From Schoenoplectus triqueter (Eukaryota > Streptophyta > Magnoliopsida > Poales > Cyperaceae), in assembly GCA_964058805.1 (NCBI GenBank), contig CAXKVV010001738.1, forward strand, positions 1 through 21,532: 21,532 nucleotides of DNA, in the 5' to 3' direction. Position numbers and translations under genes: made by a program. The notes beneath the pieces are model-generated. The model was not told where the DNA came from. It saw only the letters and a program-made list of their open reading frames with translations, and searched no databases. Below are positions 1 through 10,845 of the stretch, piece by piece (the stretch's first letter is position 1; the number at the start of each line of letters is the position of its first letter).

Positions 1-2012
1 GTTACCGAGGGCGCCGTGTCCTGTTTTCATGTTTTGCGCCCCCGGACTCGTTTTGGACAGTAGCGAGGACCTTGGGTTCCGTTGGCATATTATGCGCTCC
101 CGGACACGTTTTCGGCGGTACCCAGGGCGTCGGGCTCGTTTTCATGTTATGCGCTCCCGGAGTCTTTTTGGGAGGTACCGATGGCATCAGGTCCCATTTT
201 CATGTTTTGTGCTCCCGGACTCATTTCGGGCGGTACCGAGGGCGTCGGGTACTGTTTTCAAGTTTTGCGCTCCCGGACTCGTTTTCGACGGTACCGAGGG
301 CGTCGTGCTCGTTTTCATGTTTTGCGCTCTCGGACTCTTTTTGGGCGGTACCGAGGTCATCGGTGCTCGTGTTCTTGTTTTGTGCCGGGTCCCAATTTCA
401 TGTTTTGCTCTCACGGACAAGTTTTCGACGGTAGCGATGACCTTGGGTCCCGTTGTCATATTTTGCGCTCTCGGACATCTTTTTGGCGGTACCAAGGGCG
501 TCGGGGCTCGTTTTCATTTTTTGCGCACCTGAACTCATTTTCGACGGTACCGAGGGCATCGGGGCTCATTTTCATGTTTTGTGCTCCCGGACCCGTTTCG
601 GGCGATACCGGGGGCGCCGGGTCCCAATTTCATCTTTTGCGATCTCAGACTCGTTTTTGAAGGTACCGAGGACCTTGGTTCCCGTTGGCACATTTTGCGC
701 TCCCGGAAACATTTTTGACGGTACCGTGGGCGTCGGGGCTTGTTTTGATGTTTTGCGCTCTCGGACTCATTTTTGAAGGTACCGAGGGCGTCGGGTTCCG
801 TTTTCAAGTTTTGCGCTCCCGGACTCGTTCATGTTTTACAATCCCGAACTCTTTTTGGGCGCTACCGAGGCCGTCTGGTCCAGTTTTCATGTTTTGCGCT
901 CCCGGACTCGTTTCTAGCGGTACCGAGGGCGGGTACCGTTTTCAAGTTTTGCGCTCGCGGAATCGTTTTCCACGGTACCGAGGGCGTCGGGGCTCGTTTT
1001 CATGTTTTGCGCTCCTGAACACGTTTTTGGCGATATCGCGGGCGTCGAGGATTGTTTTCATGTTTTGCGCTCACGTAATCTTTTTCGGCAGTATCGAGGG
1101 GCACCAGGTCCCGTTTTCTTGTTTTGCGCTCCCGGACTCGTTACGGGCGGTACCGAGTGCGTCGGGTACTGTATTCAAGTTTTGCGCTCCCGAACTCATT
1201 TTTGACAGTACCGAGGGCGTCGGGGCTTATTTTCATGTTTTGCGCTCCCGGACTCTTATTGGGCAATACTGAGGCCGTCGGGGCTCGTTTCCAAGTTTTG
1301 CGCTCACTGACTCTTTTTGGGCAGTACCGAGGCCGTCGAATCCCTTTTTCTTACTTTGCGCTCCCCGGCTCGTTTTCGACAGTACCGAGGCCGTCGGGGC
1401 TTGATTTCATGTTTTGCGCTCCCGTAATCTTTTTGGGCTGTACCGAGGGCATCGGGTACCGTTTTCAAGTTTTGTGCTCCCGGACTCATTTTCGACGGTA
1501 CTTAGGGCGTCGGGGCTTGTTTTCATCTTTTGCGCACCCGGACTATTTTTAGCGGTACCGAGGGCGTCGGGTCCCGTTTTCAAGTTTTGCGCTCCCGGAC
1601 TCGTTTCAGGCGGTACCGAGGGCGTCGGGTACCGTTTTCATGTTTTGCGCTCCCGAACTCTTTTTGGGCGATACCGAGGCTGTCGGGTACCGTTTTTAAG
1701 TTTTGCCATCCCTGACACATTTTTTGCGGCACCGAGGGCGTCAGGTCCCGTTTTCATTTTTTGGGCACCCCGACTCGTTTTCGACGGTACCGAGGCCGTC
1801 AGGGCTCGATTTCATGTTTTGCGCTCCCGGAATCTTTTTGGGTGTTACCGAGGGCACCGGGTCCCGTTTTCTTATTTTGCGCTCCCGGACTCATTTCGAC
1901 GGTACCGAGGGCGTCGGGGCACGTTTTCATGTTTTGCGCTCCCGACCTCTTTTTGTGCGGTACCGAGGGCGTCGGGGCTCATTTTCAAGTTTTCCGCTCC
2001 CCGACTCATTTT

Positions 2013-2310
2013 CAACAATACCTAGGCCGTCGGGGCTCGATTTCATGTTTTGAGCTCCCGGACTAGTTTCGGGAGGTACAGAGGGTGTCGGGTCCCATTT
2101 TCATGTTTTGCTCTCCATGACACGTTTTTGGCGGTACCAAGGGTGTCGAGGCTTGTTTTCGTGTTTTGCGCTCCCAAACTCTTTTTGGACGGTACCGAGG
2201 GCGCCTGGTCCCGTTTTCATGTTTTGCGCTCCTGAACTTGTTTCGGGCGGTACAGAGGGCATCAGGTACCGTTTTTATTTTTTGCGCTCTCGGACTCATT
2301 TCAAGCGGTA
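2013..2310 (+). repeat. Five-monomer block of the 58-bp satellite, copy 1
   Basis: This block begins with the distinctive CAACAATACC box and matches 3608-3905 at a constant offset of 1595 bp, checked at CAACAATACC (2013/3608), GACACGTTTTTGGCGG (2119/3714), the ACTCTTTTTGG box (2178/3773), and two later boxes (2236/3831 and 2294/3889). Monomer order is conserved over five units and then diverges. It shows that duplications within the array spanned several monomers. Confidence 0.7.
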
Positions 2311-3607
2311 CCGAGGGCGTCGGGTACTGTTTTCAAGTTTTGCGATCACGAACACTTTTTGGGTAGTACGAAGGCCGTCAGGGCTCATTTTCAATTTTTG
2401 CTCTCTAGGACACGTTTTTGGCGGTACGGAGGGCGTCGGGTCACGTTTTCATGGTTTGCGCTCCCCGACTCATTTTTGACAATATAGAGGCCGTCGGGGC
2501 TCGATTTCATGTTTTGCGCTCCCAGACTCGTTTTCGACGGTAGCGAGGACCTTGTAGCCCGTTGGCATATTTTGCGCTCGCGCACACATTTTTGGCGGTA
2601 CCGAGGGCGTCGGTCCCGTTTTCATGTTTTGCACTCCCCGACTCGTTTCTGGCGGTACCGAGGCCGTCAGGGCTCGTTTTCATGTTTTGCGCTCCCGGAC
2701 TCTTTTTCAGCGAAACCGAGGGCGTCGGGTCCGGTTTTCATATTTTGCGCTCTCGGACTCGTTTCGGGCGGTACCGAGGGCGTCGGGGCTCGTTTTCAAG
2801 TTTTGCGCTCCCAAACACATTTTTGGCGGTACCGAGGGCGTCGGGTCCCATTTTCAACAGTACCTAAGCCGTCAGGGCTCGATTTCATGTTTTGCGCTCT
2901 CGGAATCTTTTTAGGAGTTACCGAGGGCGCCGAGTCCCGTTTTCATGTTTTGCGCTCCCAGATTCGTTTCAGGAGGTGCCGAGGGCGTCAAGTACCGTTG
3001 TCAAGTTTTGCGCTCCCGGAATCATTTTCTACGGTACTGAGGGCGTCGGGGCTCGTTTTCATGTTTTGCGCTCCCGGACTCTTTTTGGGCGGTACTGGGG
3101 CATCGGAGCTCGTTTTCAAGTTTTGCGCTCCTTGACACATTTTTGGCGGTACCGAGGGCATCGGGTCTCGTTTTCATGTTTTGCGATCCCCGACTATATT
3201 TCAACAGTACCGAGGCCGTTGGGGCTCGATTTCACTTTTTGCGCTATCGTAATCTTTTAGGGTGTTACCGAGGGCGTCGGGTACCATTTTCATGTTTTGC
3301 GCTCCCGGACTCGTTTTCGACGGTACTGAGGGCGTCGAGTCTCATTTTCATGTTTTACGATCCCGAAATCTTTTCGGGTGGTGCGGAGTGCGTCGGTGCT
3401 CATTTTCAAGTTTTACGCTCCCCGACTAGTTTTCGACGGTACCGAGGGTGTCGAGGATCGTTTTCATGTTTTGCGCTCCCGGACTCTTTTTGGGCGGTAC
3501 CGAGGGCACCGGGTCCCTTTTTCTTATTTTACGCTTTCAAACTCGTTTCGAGCGGTACCAAGGGCGTCGGGAACCGTTTTCATGTTTTGCGCTCCCCTAC
3601 TCGTTTT

Positions 3608-3905
3608 CAACAATACCAAGGTCGTCGGGGCTCGATTTCATGTTTCCAGCTCCCATACTAGTTTTGGGCGGTACCAAGGGTGTCGGGTCCCATTTTCATG
3701 TTTTGCGCTCCCGGACACGTTTTTGGCGGTACCGAGGGCGTTGAGGCTCGTTTTCATGTTTTGCGCTCCAAGACTCTTTTTGGGCGGTACCGAGGGCTCC
3801 TAGTCCCGTTTTCATGTTTTGCGCTCCCTGACTCGTTTCGGGCGGTACCGAGGGCGTCGGGTACCATTTTCATGTTTTGCGCTCCCAGACTCGTTTTCGA
3901 CGGTA
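3608..3905 (+). repeat. Five-monomer block of the 58-bp satellite, copy 2
   Basis: Second copy of the block at 2013-2310, offset 1595 bp. It opens with CAACAATACCAAGGTCGTCG and keeps the same order of monomer subtypes, with scattered substitutions mainly at CpG positions. Confidence 0.7.
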
Positions 3906-5253
3906 CCGAGGGCGTCGGGGTTCGTTTTCATGTTTTGCGCTCTCAGACTCTTTTTGGGCGGTACCGAGGGCGTCGGGTCCTAATTTCATGTTTTGCGCTC
4001 CAGGACTCATTTTTGACGATAGTGATGACCTTGGGTCCCCATGGCATATTTTGCGCTCCTTGACACATTTTTGACGGTACCGAGGCGTCGGGTCCAGTTT
4101 TCATTTTTTGCGCTCCCCGACTCATTTTCGACGGTACCGGGCCGTCGTGTCTCCTTTTCATGTTTTGCGCTCCCGGACTCTTTTTGGGCGGTACCGAGGG
4201 CGCCGGGTCCCGTTTTGATGTTTTGCGCTCCTGTATTCATTTTGGTTGGTACCGAGGGCGTCGGGTACCGTTTTAATGTTTGCGCTCCCGGACTCTTTTT
4301 GGGCGGTACCGAGGGTGCCGGGTCCCGTTTTCTTACTTTGCGCTCCCGGACTCGTTTCGTGCGGTACCGAGGGCGTCGGGTACTGTTTTCATGTTTTGCG
4401 CTCCCGGACTAGTTTTCGACGGTACCGAGGGCGTTGGGGTTTATTTTCAAGATTTGCACTCCCCGACTCGTTTTCGACAATACCGAGGACTCATTTTCGA
4501 CGGTAGTGAGGACCTTGGGTCCCGTTGGCATATTTTGAGGCCCCTGACACATTTTTGGCGGTACCGACGGCGTTGGGTCTCATTTTCATGTTTTGCGCTC
4601 CTCGACTCGTTTTCGACGGTACCGAGGTCGTTGGGCTTATTTTCTTGTTTTGCGCTCCCGGACTCTTTTTGGGCGGAACCGAGGGCGCCGGGTCCCATTT
4701 TCATGTTTTGCGCTCCCGGATTCGTTTTGGGCGGTACCAAGGGCGTCATGTACCGTCTTCAAGTTTTCGCTCCCGGACTCATTTTCGACGGTACCGAGGG
4801 TGTCAGGGCTCGTTTTCATGTTTTGCGCTACCGGACTCTTTTTGGGCGATACCGAGGCCGCCGGGTCCCAATTTCATGTTTTGCGCTCCCGGACTCTTTT
4901 TGTGTGGTATCGAGGCCGTCGGGCCTCGTTTTCATGTTTTGCGCTCCCGGACTCTTTTTGGGCGGTAACAAGGGCGACTGATCCGTTTTTCATGTTTTGC
5001 GCTCCCGGAATCATTTCGGGCGATACCGAGGGCGTCGGGTCCCATTTTCAAGTTTTGAACACCCGGACTCGTTTTCGACGGTACCGAGAGCGTCGGGGCT
5101 CGTTTTCATGTTTTGCGCTCCCGGACTCATTTTGGGCGGTACCGAGGGCGCCGGGTCCCATTTTCTTGTTTTGCGCTCCCAGACTCGTTTTGGGCGGTAC
5201 CGAGGGCGTCGGGTACTGATTTCAAGTTTTGCGTTCCCAGACTCATTTTCGAC

Positions 5254-5312
5254 GGCACCGAGGGCCTCGGGGCTCCTTTTCAGTACCCGACACCCTCGGT
5301 ACCGCTCGAAAC
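5254..5312. other. Orientation switch (inversion junction) in the 58-bp satellite
   Basis: The last forward monomer runs to CTCGGGGCTCCTTTTCA, ending near 5282. The next bases, GTACCCGACACCCTCGG, are already the reverse-orientation monomer. No foreign sequence separates the two arms. Both arms are broken at nearly the same place in the monomer, between the TCGGG box and the TTTTCATG box. The monomers reading outward are not mirror images beyond the usual subtype order, so this is an inversion breakpoint or old fold-back rather than a recent perfect palindrome. Confidence 0.9.
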
Positions 5313-6699
5313 GAGTCCAGGAGCGCAAAACATGAAAGTAGGACCTTGCGCCCTCGGTAACGCCCAAAAATAGTCCGGGAGCGCAAAACATCTAAACGAG
5401 CCCGACGCCCTCGGTAACACCGAAAACGTGTCCAGGAGCGCAAAATATGCCAACGGGACCTAAGGTCCTCAGTACCGCCCGAGACGAGTTCGAGAGCGCA
5501 AAACATGAAAACGGGACCCGGCGGCCTCGGTACCGCCCAAAAAGAGTCTAGGAGCGGAAAACATGAAAACGAGCCCCGACGACCACGGTACCGTCGAAAA
5601 TGAGTCCGGGAATGCAAAACTTGAAAACGGTACTCGACGCCCTTGGTATCGCCCGAAATGAATTCGGGAGCGTAAAACATGAAATCAACCCCCGACAGCT
5701 TCGGTACTTTTGAAAACGTGTCGGGGAGCGCAAAACATGAAAACGGGACCCGACGCCCTCGGTACCGTCAAAAACGTGTTTGTGAGCGCAAAACTTGAAA
5801 ACGAGCCTCGACGGCCTCGGTACCGCACAAAACATGAAACCGAGCCCCGATGCCCTCGGTACCGTCGAAAACGAGAACGGGTGCGCAAAACATGAAAACG
5901 AGCCCGACGCCCTTAGTACCGCCAAAAACGTGTCCGGGAGCGCAAAATATGCCAACGGGACCCAAGGTCCTCGCTACCGTCAAAAACAAGTCCGGGAAGG
6001 CAAAACTTGAAATTAGGACGGGGCGACCTCGATACCGCCCGAAATGAGTCCAGGAGCGCAAAACATGAAAACGGGACTCTACGCCCTTGGTACCGCCAAA
6101 AACGTGTCCGGGATTGCAAAACTTGAAAATGAGCCCCGACGGCCTCGGTACCGCCCAAAAAGAGTCAAGGAGCGCAGATCATGAAAATGAGCCCCGACTA
6201 CCTCGGTACCGTCGAAAATGAGTCTAGGTGTGCAAAACTTGAAAACGGTACCTGACGCCCACGGTACCACCCAAAAAGAGTCCAAGAGCGCAAAACATAA
6301 AAATGAGCCCCCGACGCCCTCGGTACCGGTGAGAACGAGTCCGAGAGCGCAAAACTTAAAAACTGGACCCGACGCCCTCGGTACCGTCGAAAATGAGTCC
6401 GGGAGCGCAAAACTTGAAAACGGTGCCTGACACTCTCGTACCGCCCGAAATGAGTCCAGGAATGCAAAACATGAAAACGGGACTCGGCGGCCTCGGTACC
6501 GCCCGAAACGAATTCGGGAGCGCAAAACATTAAATCGACCCTCGACGGCTTCGGTACTTTAGAAAACATATCGGGGAGCACAAAACATGAAAATGAGCCT
6601 CGACGCCCTCGGTATCGTCGAAAACAAGTCTGGGAGCGCAAAACTTGAAAACAGTACCTGACGTCCTCGGTACCGCCCGATACGAGTCCGGGAGCGCAA

Positions 6700-7165
6700 A
6701 ATAAGAAAACGGGACCCGACGCCCTCGGTATCGCCCAAAAAGAGTCCGGAAGCGTAAAACATGAAAACGAGCCTCGACGTCCTCGTTATCGATGAAAATG
6801 AGTTCGGGAGCACAAAACTTGAAAATAGTACCCGACAACCTCGGTACCGCCCGAAACGAGTTCGGGAGCGCAAAACATTAATGCAGGACCTTGCGCCCTC
6901 GGTAACGCCCAAAAATAGTCTGGGAGCGCAAAACATCAAAACGAGCCCCGACGCCCTCGGTAACGCCGAAAACGTGTCCAGGAGCGCAAAATATGCCAAC
7001 AGGACCTAAGGTCCTCTACTACCGTCGAAAACGAGTCTGGGAGCGCAAAACAAGAAAATGGGACTAGGTGCCCTCGGTAACGCCCAAAAAGTTTCCAAGA
7101 GCGCAAAACATGAAATCGAGCCCCGAAGGCCTCGGTATAGTCAAAAACGAGTCGGGGAGCACAAA
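6700..7165 (-). repeat. Eight-monomer higher-order block, copy A
   Basis: An ordered set of about eight monomer subtypes that recurs at 9273-9740 with a constant offset of 2573 bp, checked at GCCCAAAAAGAGTCCGGAAG (6733/9306) and ATATGCCAAC (6991/9564). Diagnostic boxes in order are AGTCCGGAAGCG, ATCGATGAAAATGAG, AATAGTACCCGAC, CCCAAAAATAGTC, ATATGCCAAC, AAGTTTCCAAGAG and a GGTATAGTC (versus GGTACAGTC) variant. Its later six monomers appear again near 10500-10845, and a shorter version lies just right of the inversion at 5283-5500. This is a real but eroded higher-order repeat in the 58-bp satellite. Confidence 0.75.
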
Positions 7166-7499
7166 AAATGAAAACGGAACCCGACGCCCTCGGTTCCGCC
7201 AAAAAAGTGTCCGGAAGCGCAAAACTTGAAAATGAGCCCCGACGGCCTCGGTACCGCCCAAAACGAGTCCAGGAGCGCAAAACATTATAACAGCACCGAC
7301 GCCCTCCGTACCGTCGAAAACAAGTTCGGGTGCGCAAAACTTAAAAACGATACACGACGCCCTCGGTATCGCCCGAAATGAGTCCGGGAGCAAAAAAATA
7401 AAACGTGACCAAACGCCCTCGGTACCGCCTAAAAAAAGTCCGGGAGCGCAAAATATGAAAACGAGACCAGACAGGCGGTACCGTCGAAAACGAGTCCAG

Positions 7500-7745
7500 G
7501 AAGGCAAAACTTGAAAACGGGACCCGACGCCCTCGGTACCGTCAAAAACGTTTCCGGGAGCGCAAAACTTGAAAATGAACCCCGACGGCCTCGGTACCGC
7601 CCAAAAAGAGTCCGGGAGAGGAAAACATAAAAATGAGCCTCGACGCCCTCGGTACCGTCGAAAACAAGTCCGGGAGCGAAAAACTTGAAAACGGTACCTA
7701 ACGCTCTCGGTACCGCCCGAAACGAGTCTTGGAGCACAAAATATG
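7500..7745 (-). repeat. Four-monomer block of the 58-bp satellite (partner 8685-8930)
   Basis: Matches 8685-8930 at a constant offset of 1185 bp. Shared private variants are GAGAGGAAAACAT instead of GAGCGCAAAACAT (7616/8801) and GCGAAAAACTTG instead of GCGCAAAACTTG (7676/8861). Both are followed by a monomer with ACGCTC in place of ACGCCC and by a GGAGCACAAAATATG monomer. The shared errors show duplication of the whole block. Confidence 0.75.
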
Positions 7746-8684
7746 AAATCGAGCCCCGACGGCCTCTGTACTTTCAAAAATGAGTTGGGGAGCGCAAAAC
7801 ATGAAAACGGGACCCGACGCCCTCGGTACCGCCAAAAACGTGTTCGGGAGTGCAAAACTTGAAAATGAGCCCTGACGGCCTCGGTACCGCCCAAAAAGAG
7901 TCCGGGAGCGCAAAACATGAAAACGAGTCCGGGAGCGTAAAACTTAAAAATGGTACCTGACGCTCTCGTACCGCCCGAAATGAGTCCGGGAACGCAAAAC
8001 ATGAAAACGGGACTCGGCGGCCTCGATATCGCCCAAAAAGAAGACCGGGAGCACAAAACCTGAAAATGAGCCCCGACGACCTGGTTCCGTCGAAAACGAA
8101 TCCGGGAGCGCGAAACTTGAAAACGGTACCCGACGCCCTCGGTACCGCCCAAAACGAATTCGGGAGCGCAAAACATTAAATTGACCCCCGACGACTTCGG
8201 TACTCTAGAAAACGTGTTGGGGAGCGCAAAACATGAAAACAGGACCCGACGCCCTCGGTACCGCCAAAAACGTGTCCGGGTGTGCAAAACTTGAAAACGA
8301 GCCCCGACGGCCACGGTACCGCCCAAAAAGAGTCCGGGAGCACAAAATATGAAAACGACCCCCGATGCCCCTGGTACCGTCGAAACCGAGTTCGGGTGCG
8401 CAAAACATTAAAACGAGCCTCGATGACTTTGGTACAGCCAAAAACGTGTCCGGGAGCGCAAAATATCCCAACGTGACCCAATGTCCCCGATACCGTCGAA
8501 AACGAGTCCGGGAGCGCAAAACATGAAATTGGGACCCGGCGCCCTCGGTACCGCTCGAAACGAGTCCCGGAGCGCAAAACATGAAAGCGGGACCCGGCGC
8601 CCTCGGTAACGCCCAAAAATAGTCCAGGAGTGAAAACATGAAATCGAGCCCCGACGGCCTCTATACTTTCGAAAATGAGTCGGG

Positions 8685-8930
8685 GAGCGCAAAACATAAA
8701 AACGGGACCCGACGCCCTCGGTACCGTCAAAAATGTGTCCTGGAGCGCAAAACTTGAAAATGAGCCCCGACGGCCTCGGTGCCGCCCAAAAAGAATCCGG
8801 GAGAGGAAAACATGAAAATGAGCCCCGACGCCCTCGGTACCGTCGAAAACAAGGCCGGGAGCGAAAAACTTGAAAACGGTACCTGACGCTCCCGGTACCG
8901 CCCGAAACGAGTCCGGGAGCACAAAATATG
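8685..8930 (-). repeat. Four-monomer block of the 58-bp satellite (partner 7500-7745)
   Basis: Second copy of the block at 7500-7745, with the same private variants (GAGAGGAAAACAT at 8801 and GCGAAAAACTTG at 8861) and the same monomer order. Confidence 0.75.
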
Positions 8931-9272
8931 AAAATGGGACCCGGCGGCCTCGGTACCGCCCAAAAAGAAGACCAAGAGCGCAAAACATGAAAATGAGCCC
9001 CGATGCCCTCGGTACCGTCGAAAACGAGTCCGGGAGCGCAAAACTTAAAGACGATACCTGACGCCCTCGATACCGCCCGAAACGAATTCGAGAGTGCAAA
9101 ATATGAAATCGACCCCCGACGGCGTCGTTACTCTAGAAAACGTGTCGGGGAGCGCAAAACATGAAAACAGGACCCGACGCTTTCGGTACCGCCCAAAATG
9201 AATTCGAGAACGCAAAACATGAAATCGACCCCCGACGACTTCAGTACTCTAGAAAACGTGTCTGGGAGTGCA

Positions 9273-9740
9273 AATATGAAAACGGGACCTGGTGCCCTCG
9301 GTATCGCCCAAAAAGAGTCCGGAAGCGTAAAACATGAAAACGAGCCCCGACGCCCTTGTTACCGATGAAAATGAGTTCGGGAGCACAAAACTTGAAAACA
9401 GTACCCGACGCCCTCGGTACCGCCCGAAACGAGTCCGGGAGCGCAAAACATGAAAGTAGGACCCTGTGCTCTCGGTACCGCCCAAAAATAGTTCGGGAGC
9501 GCAAAACATAAAAACGAACCCTGATGCCCTCGGTAACGTTGAAAACGTTTCCAGGAGCGCAAAATATGCCAACGGGACCTAAGGTCCTTGCTACCGTCGA
9601 AAACGAGTCCAGGAACACAAAACATGAAAATGGGGTCCGGCGCCCTCGGTAACGCCCAAAAAGTGTCCAACAGCGCAAAACATGAAATCGAGCCCCAACG
9701 GCCTCGGTACAGTCTAAAACGAGACGGGGAGGGCAAAATA
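9273..9740 (-). repeat. Eight-monomer higher-order block, copy B
   Basis: Matches 6700-7165 at 2573 bp offset with the same order of subtypes, including the TTACCGATGAAAATGAG monomer, the CCCAAAAATAGTTCGG monomer and the ATATGCCAAC monomer that contains GGACCTAAGGTCC. Part of the block is repeated again directly downstream at about 9868-10010. Confidence 0.75.
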
Positions 9741-10499
9741 TGAAAACGAGACCTAACGGCCTCGGTACCGTCGAAAACGAGTCCGGGAGCGCGAAACTTG
9801 ATAACGGGTCCTGACGCCCTCGGTACCGCTAAAAACGTGTCCGGGAGCACAAAACTTGAAAACGAGCCCCGACGCCCTCGTTACCGATGAAAATGAGTTC
9901 GGGAGCACAAAACTTGAAAATAGTACCCAACACCCTCGGTACCGCCCGAAACGAGTCCGAGAGCGCAAAACATGAAAACAGGACCCTATGCTCTCGGTAC
10001 CGCCCAAAAATAGTCCGGGAGTGCGAAACTTGAAAACGGGTCCTGACGCACTCGGTACCGCCAAAAACGTGTTCGGGAGCGCAAAACTAAAAAATGAGCC
10101 CCGACGCCCTCGGTACCACCGAAAACATGTCCGGGAGCGCAAAATATGCCAACGGGACCCAAGGTCCTCACTACCGTCGAAAACGAGTCCGGGAGCACAA
10201 AACTTGAAAACGGTACCCGACGGCCTCGGTACCGCCCGAAACGAATTCGAGAGCGCAAAACATGAAATCGACCCCTGACGGCTTCGGTACTCTAGAAAAT
10301 CTTTCGGGGAGCGCAAAACTTGAAAACGGGACCCGACGCCCTCGGTAACGCTCGAAACGAATTCGGAACCGCAAAACAAGAAATCGACCCCTGACGGCTT
10401 CGGCATTGTAGAAAACATGTCGGGGAGCACAAAACATGAAAATGTGCCCCGACGCCCTCGATATCGTCGAAAACAAGTCTGGGAGTGCAAAACTTGAAA

Positions 10500-10845
10500 A
10501 CGGTACCCGACGGCCTCGGTACCGCCCGAAAAGAGTCCGGGAGCGCAAAACATTAAAATGGGATCCTGCGCCCTCGGTACCGCCCAAAAATAGTCCGTGA
10601 GCGCAAAACATGAAAACAATCCCCGATGCCCTCGGTACCGCCGAAAACGTGTCCGGGTGCGCAAAATATGCCAACGGGACCTAAGGTCCTCGCTACCGTC
10701 GAAACGAGTCCAGGAGCGCAAAACATGAAAATAGGACCCGGCGCCCTCGATAACGCACAAAAAGTGTCCGAGAGCGCAAAACATGAAATCGAGCCCCGAT
10801 AGCCTCGGTACAGTCAAAAACGAGTCGGCGAGCGCAAAACATGAA
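10500..10845 (-). repeat. Higher-order block, copy C (six monomers)
   Basis: Carries the last six subtypes of the block at 6700-7165 in the same order. The ATATGCCAAC box lies at 10666, 1102 bp from that of copy B. It is followed by the AAAAAGTGTCCGAGAG and GGTACAGTCAAAAACGAG monomers as in the other copies. Confidence 0.7.

Larger units (their letters stand above)
1..5282 (+). repeat. 58-bp GC-rich satellite, forward arm (~91 monomers)
   Basis: Head-to-tail tandem repeat with a 57-58 bp period, measured between successive GGTACC boxes (for example 290 to 347 and 1554 to 1612). The monomer reads in order: GGTACCGAGGGCGTCGGG, then a variable GTCCC, GTACC or GCTC, then GTTTTCATGTTTTGCGCTCC, CGGACTCG, and a variable TTTTCGAC, TTTTGGGC or TTTTTGGC. 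Each monomer carries about 7-9 CpGs, and most differences between monomers are C/T or G/A at those sites. Within a monomer CTCGTTTTC occurs twice about 27 bp apart, and several half-length monomers look like deletions between such internal repeats (near 385, 829, 2848 and 4483). Subtypes can be told apart, for example the GGACCTTGGG type near 61, 431, 667, 2541, 4020 and 4505. No stop occurs in the consensus in any of the three forward frames, so long ORFs here are artefacts. The array is open at the left window edge. I do not recognise the family. Confidence 0.97.
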
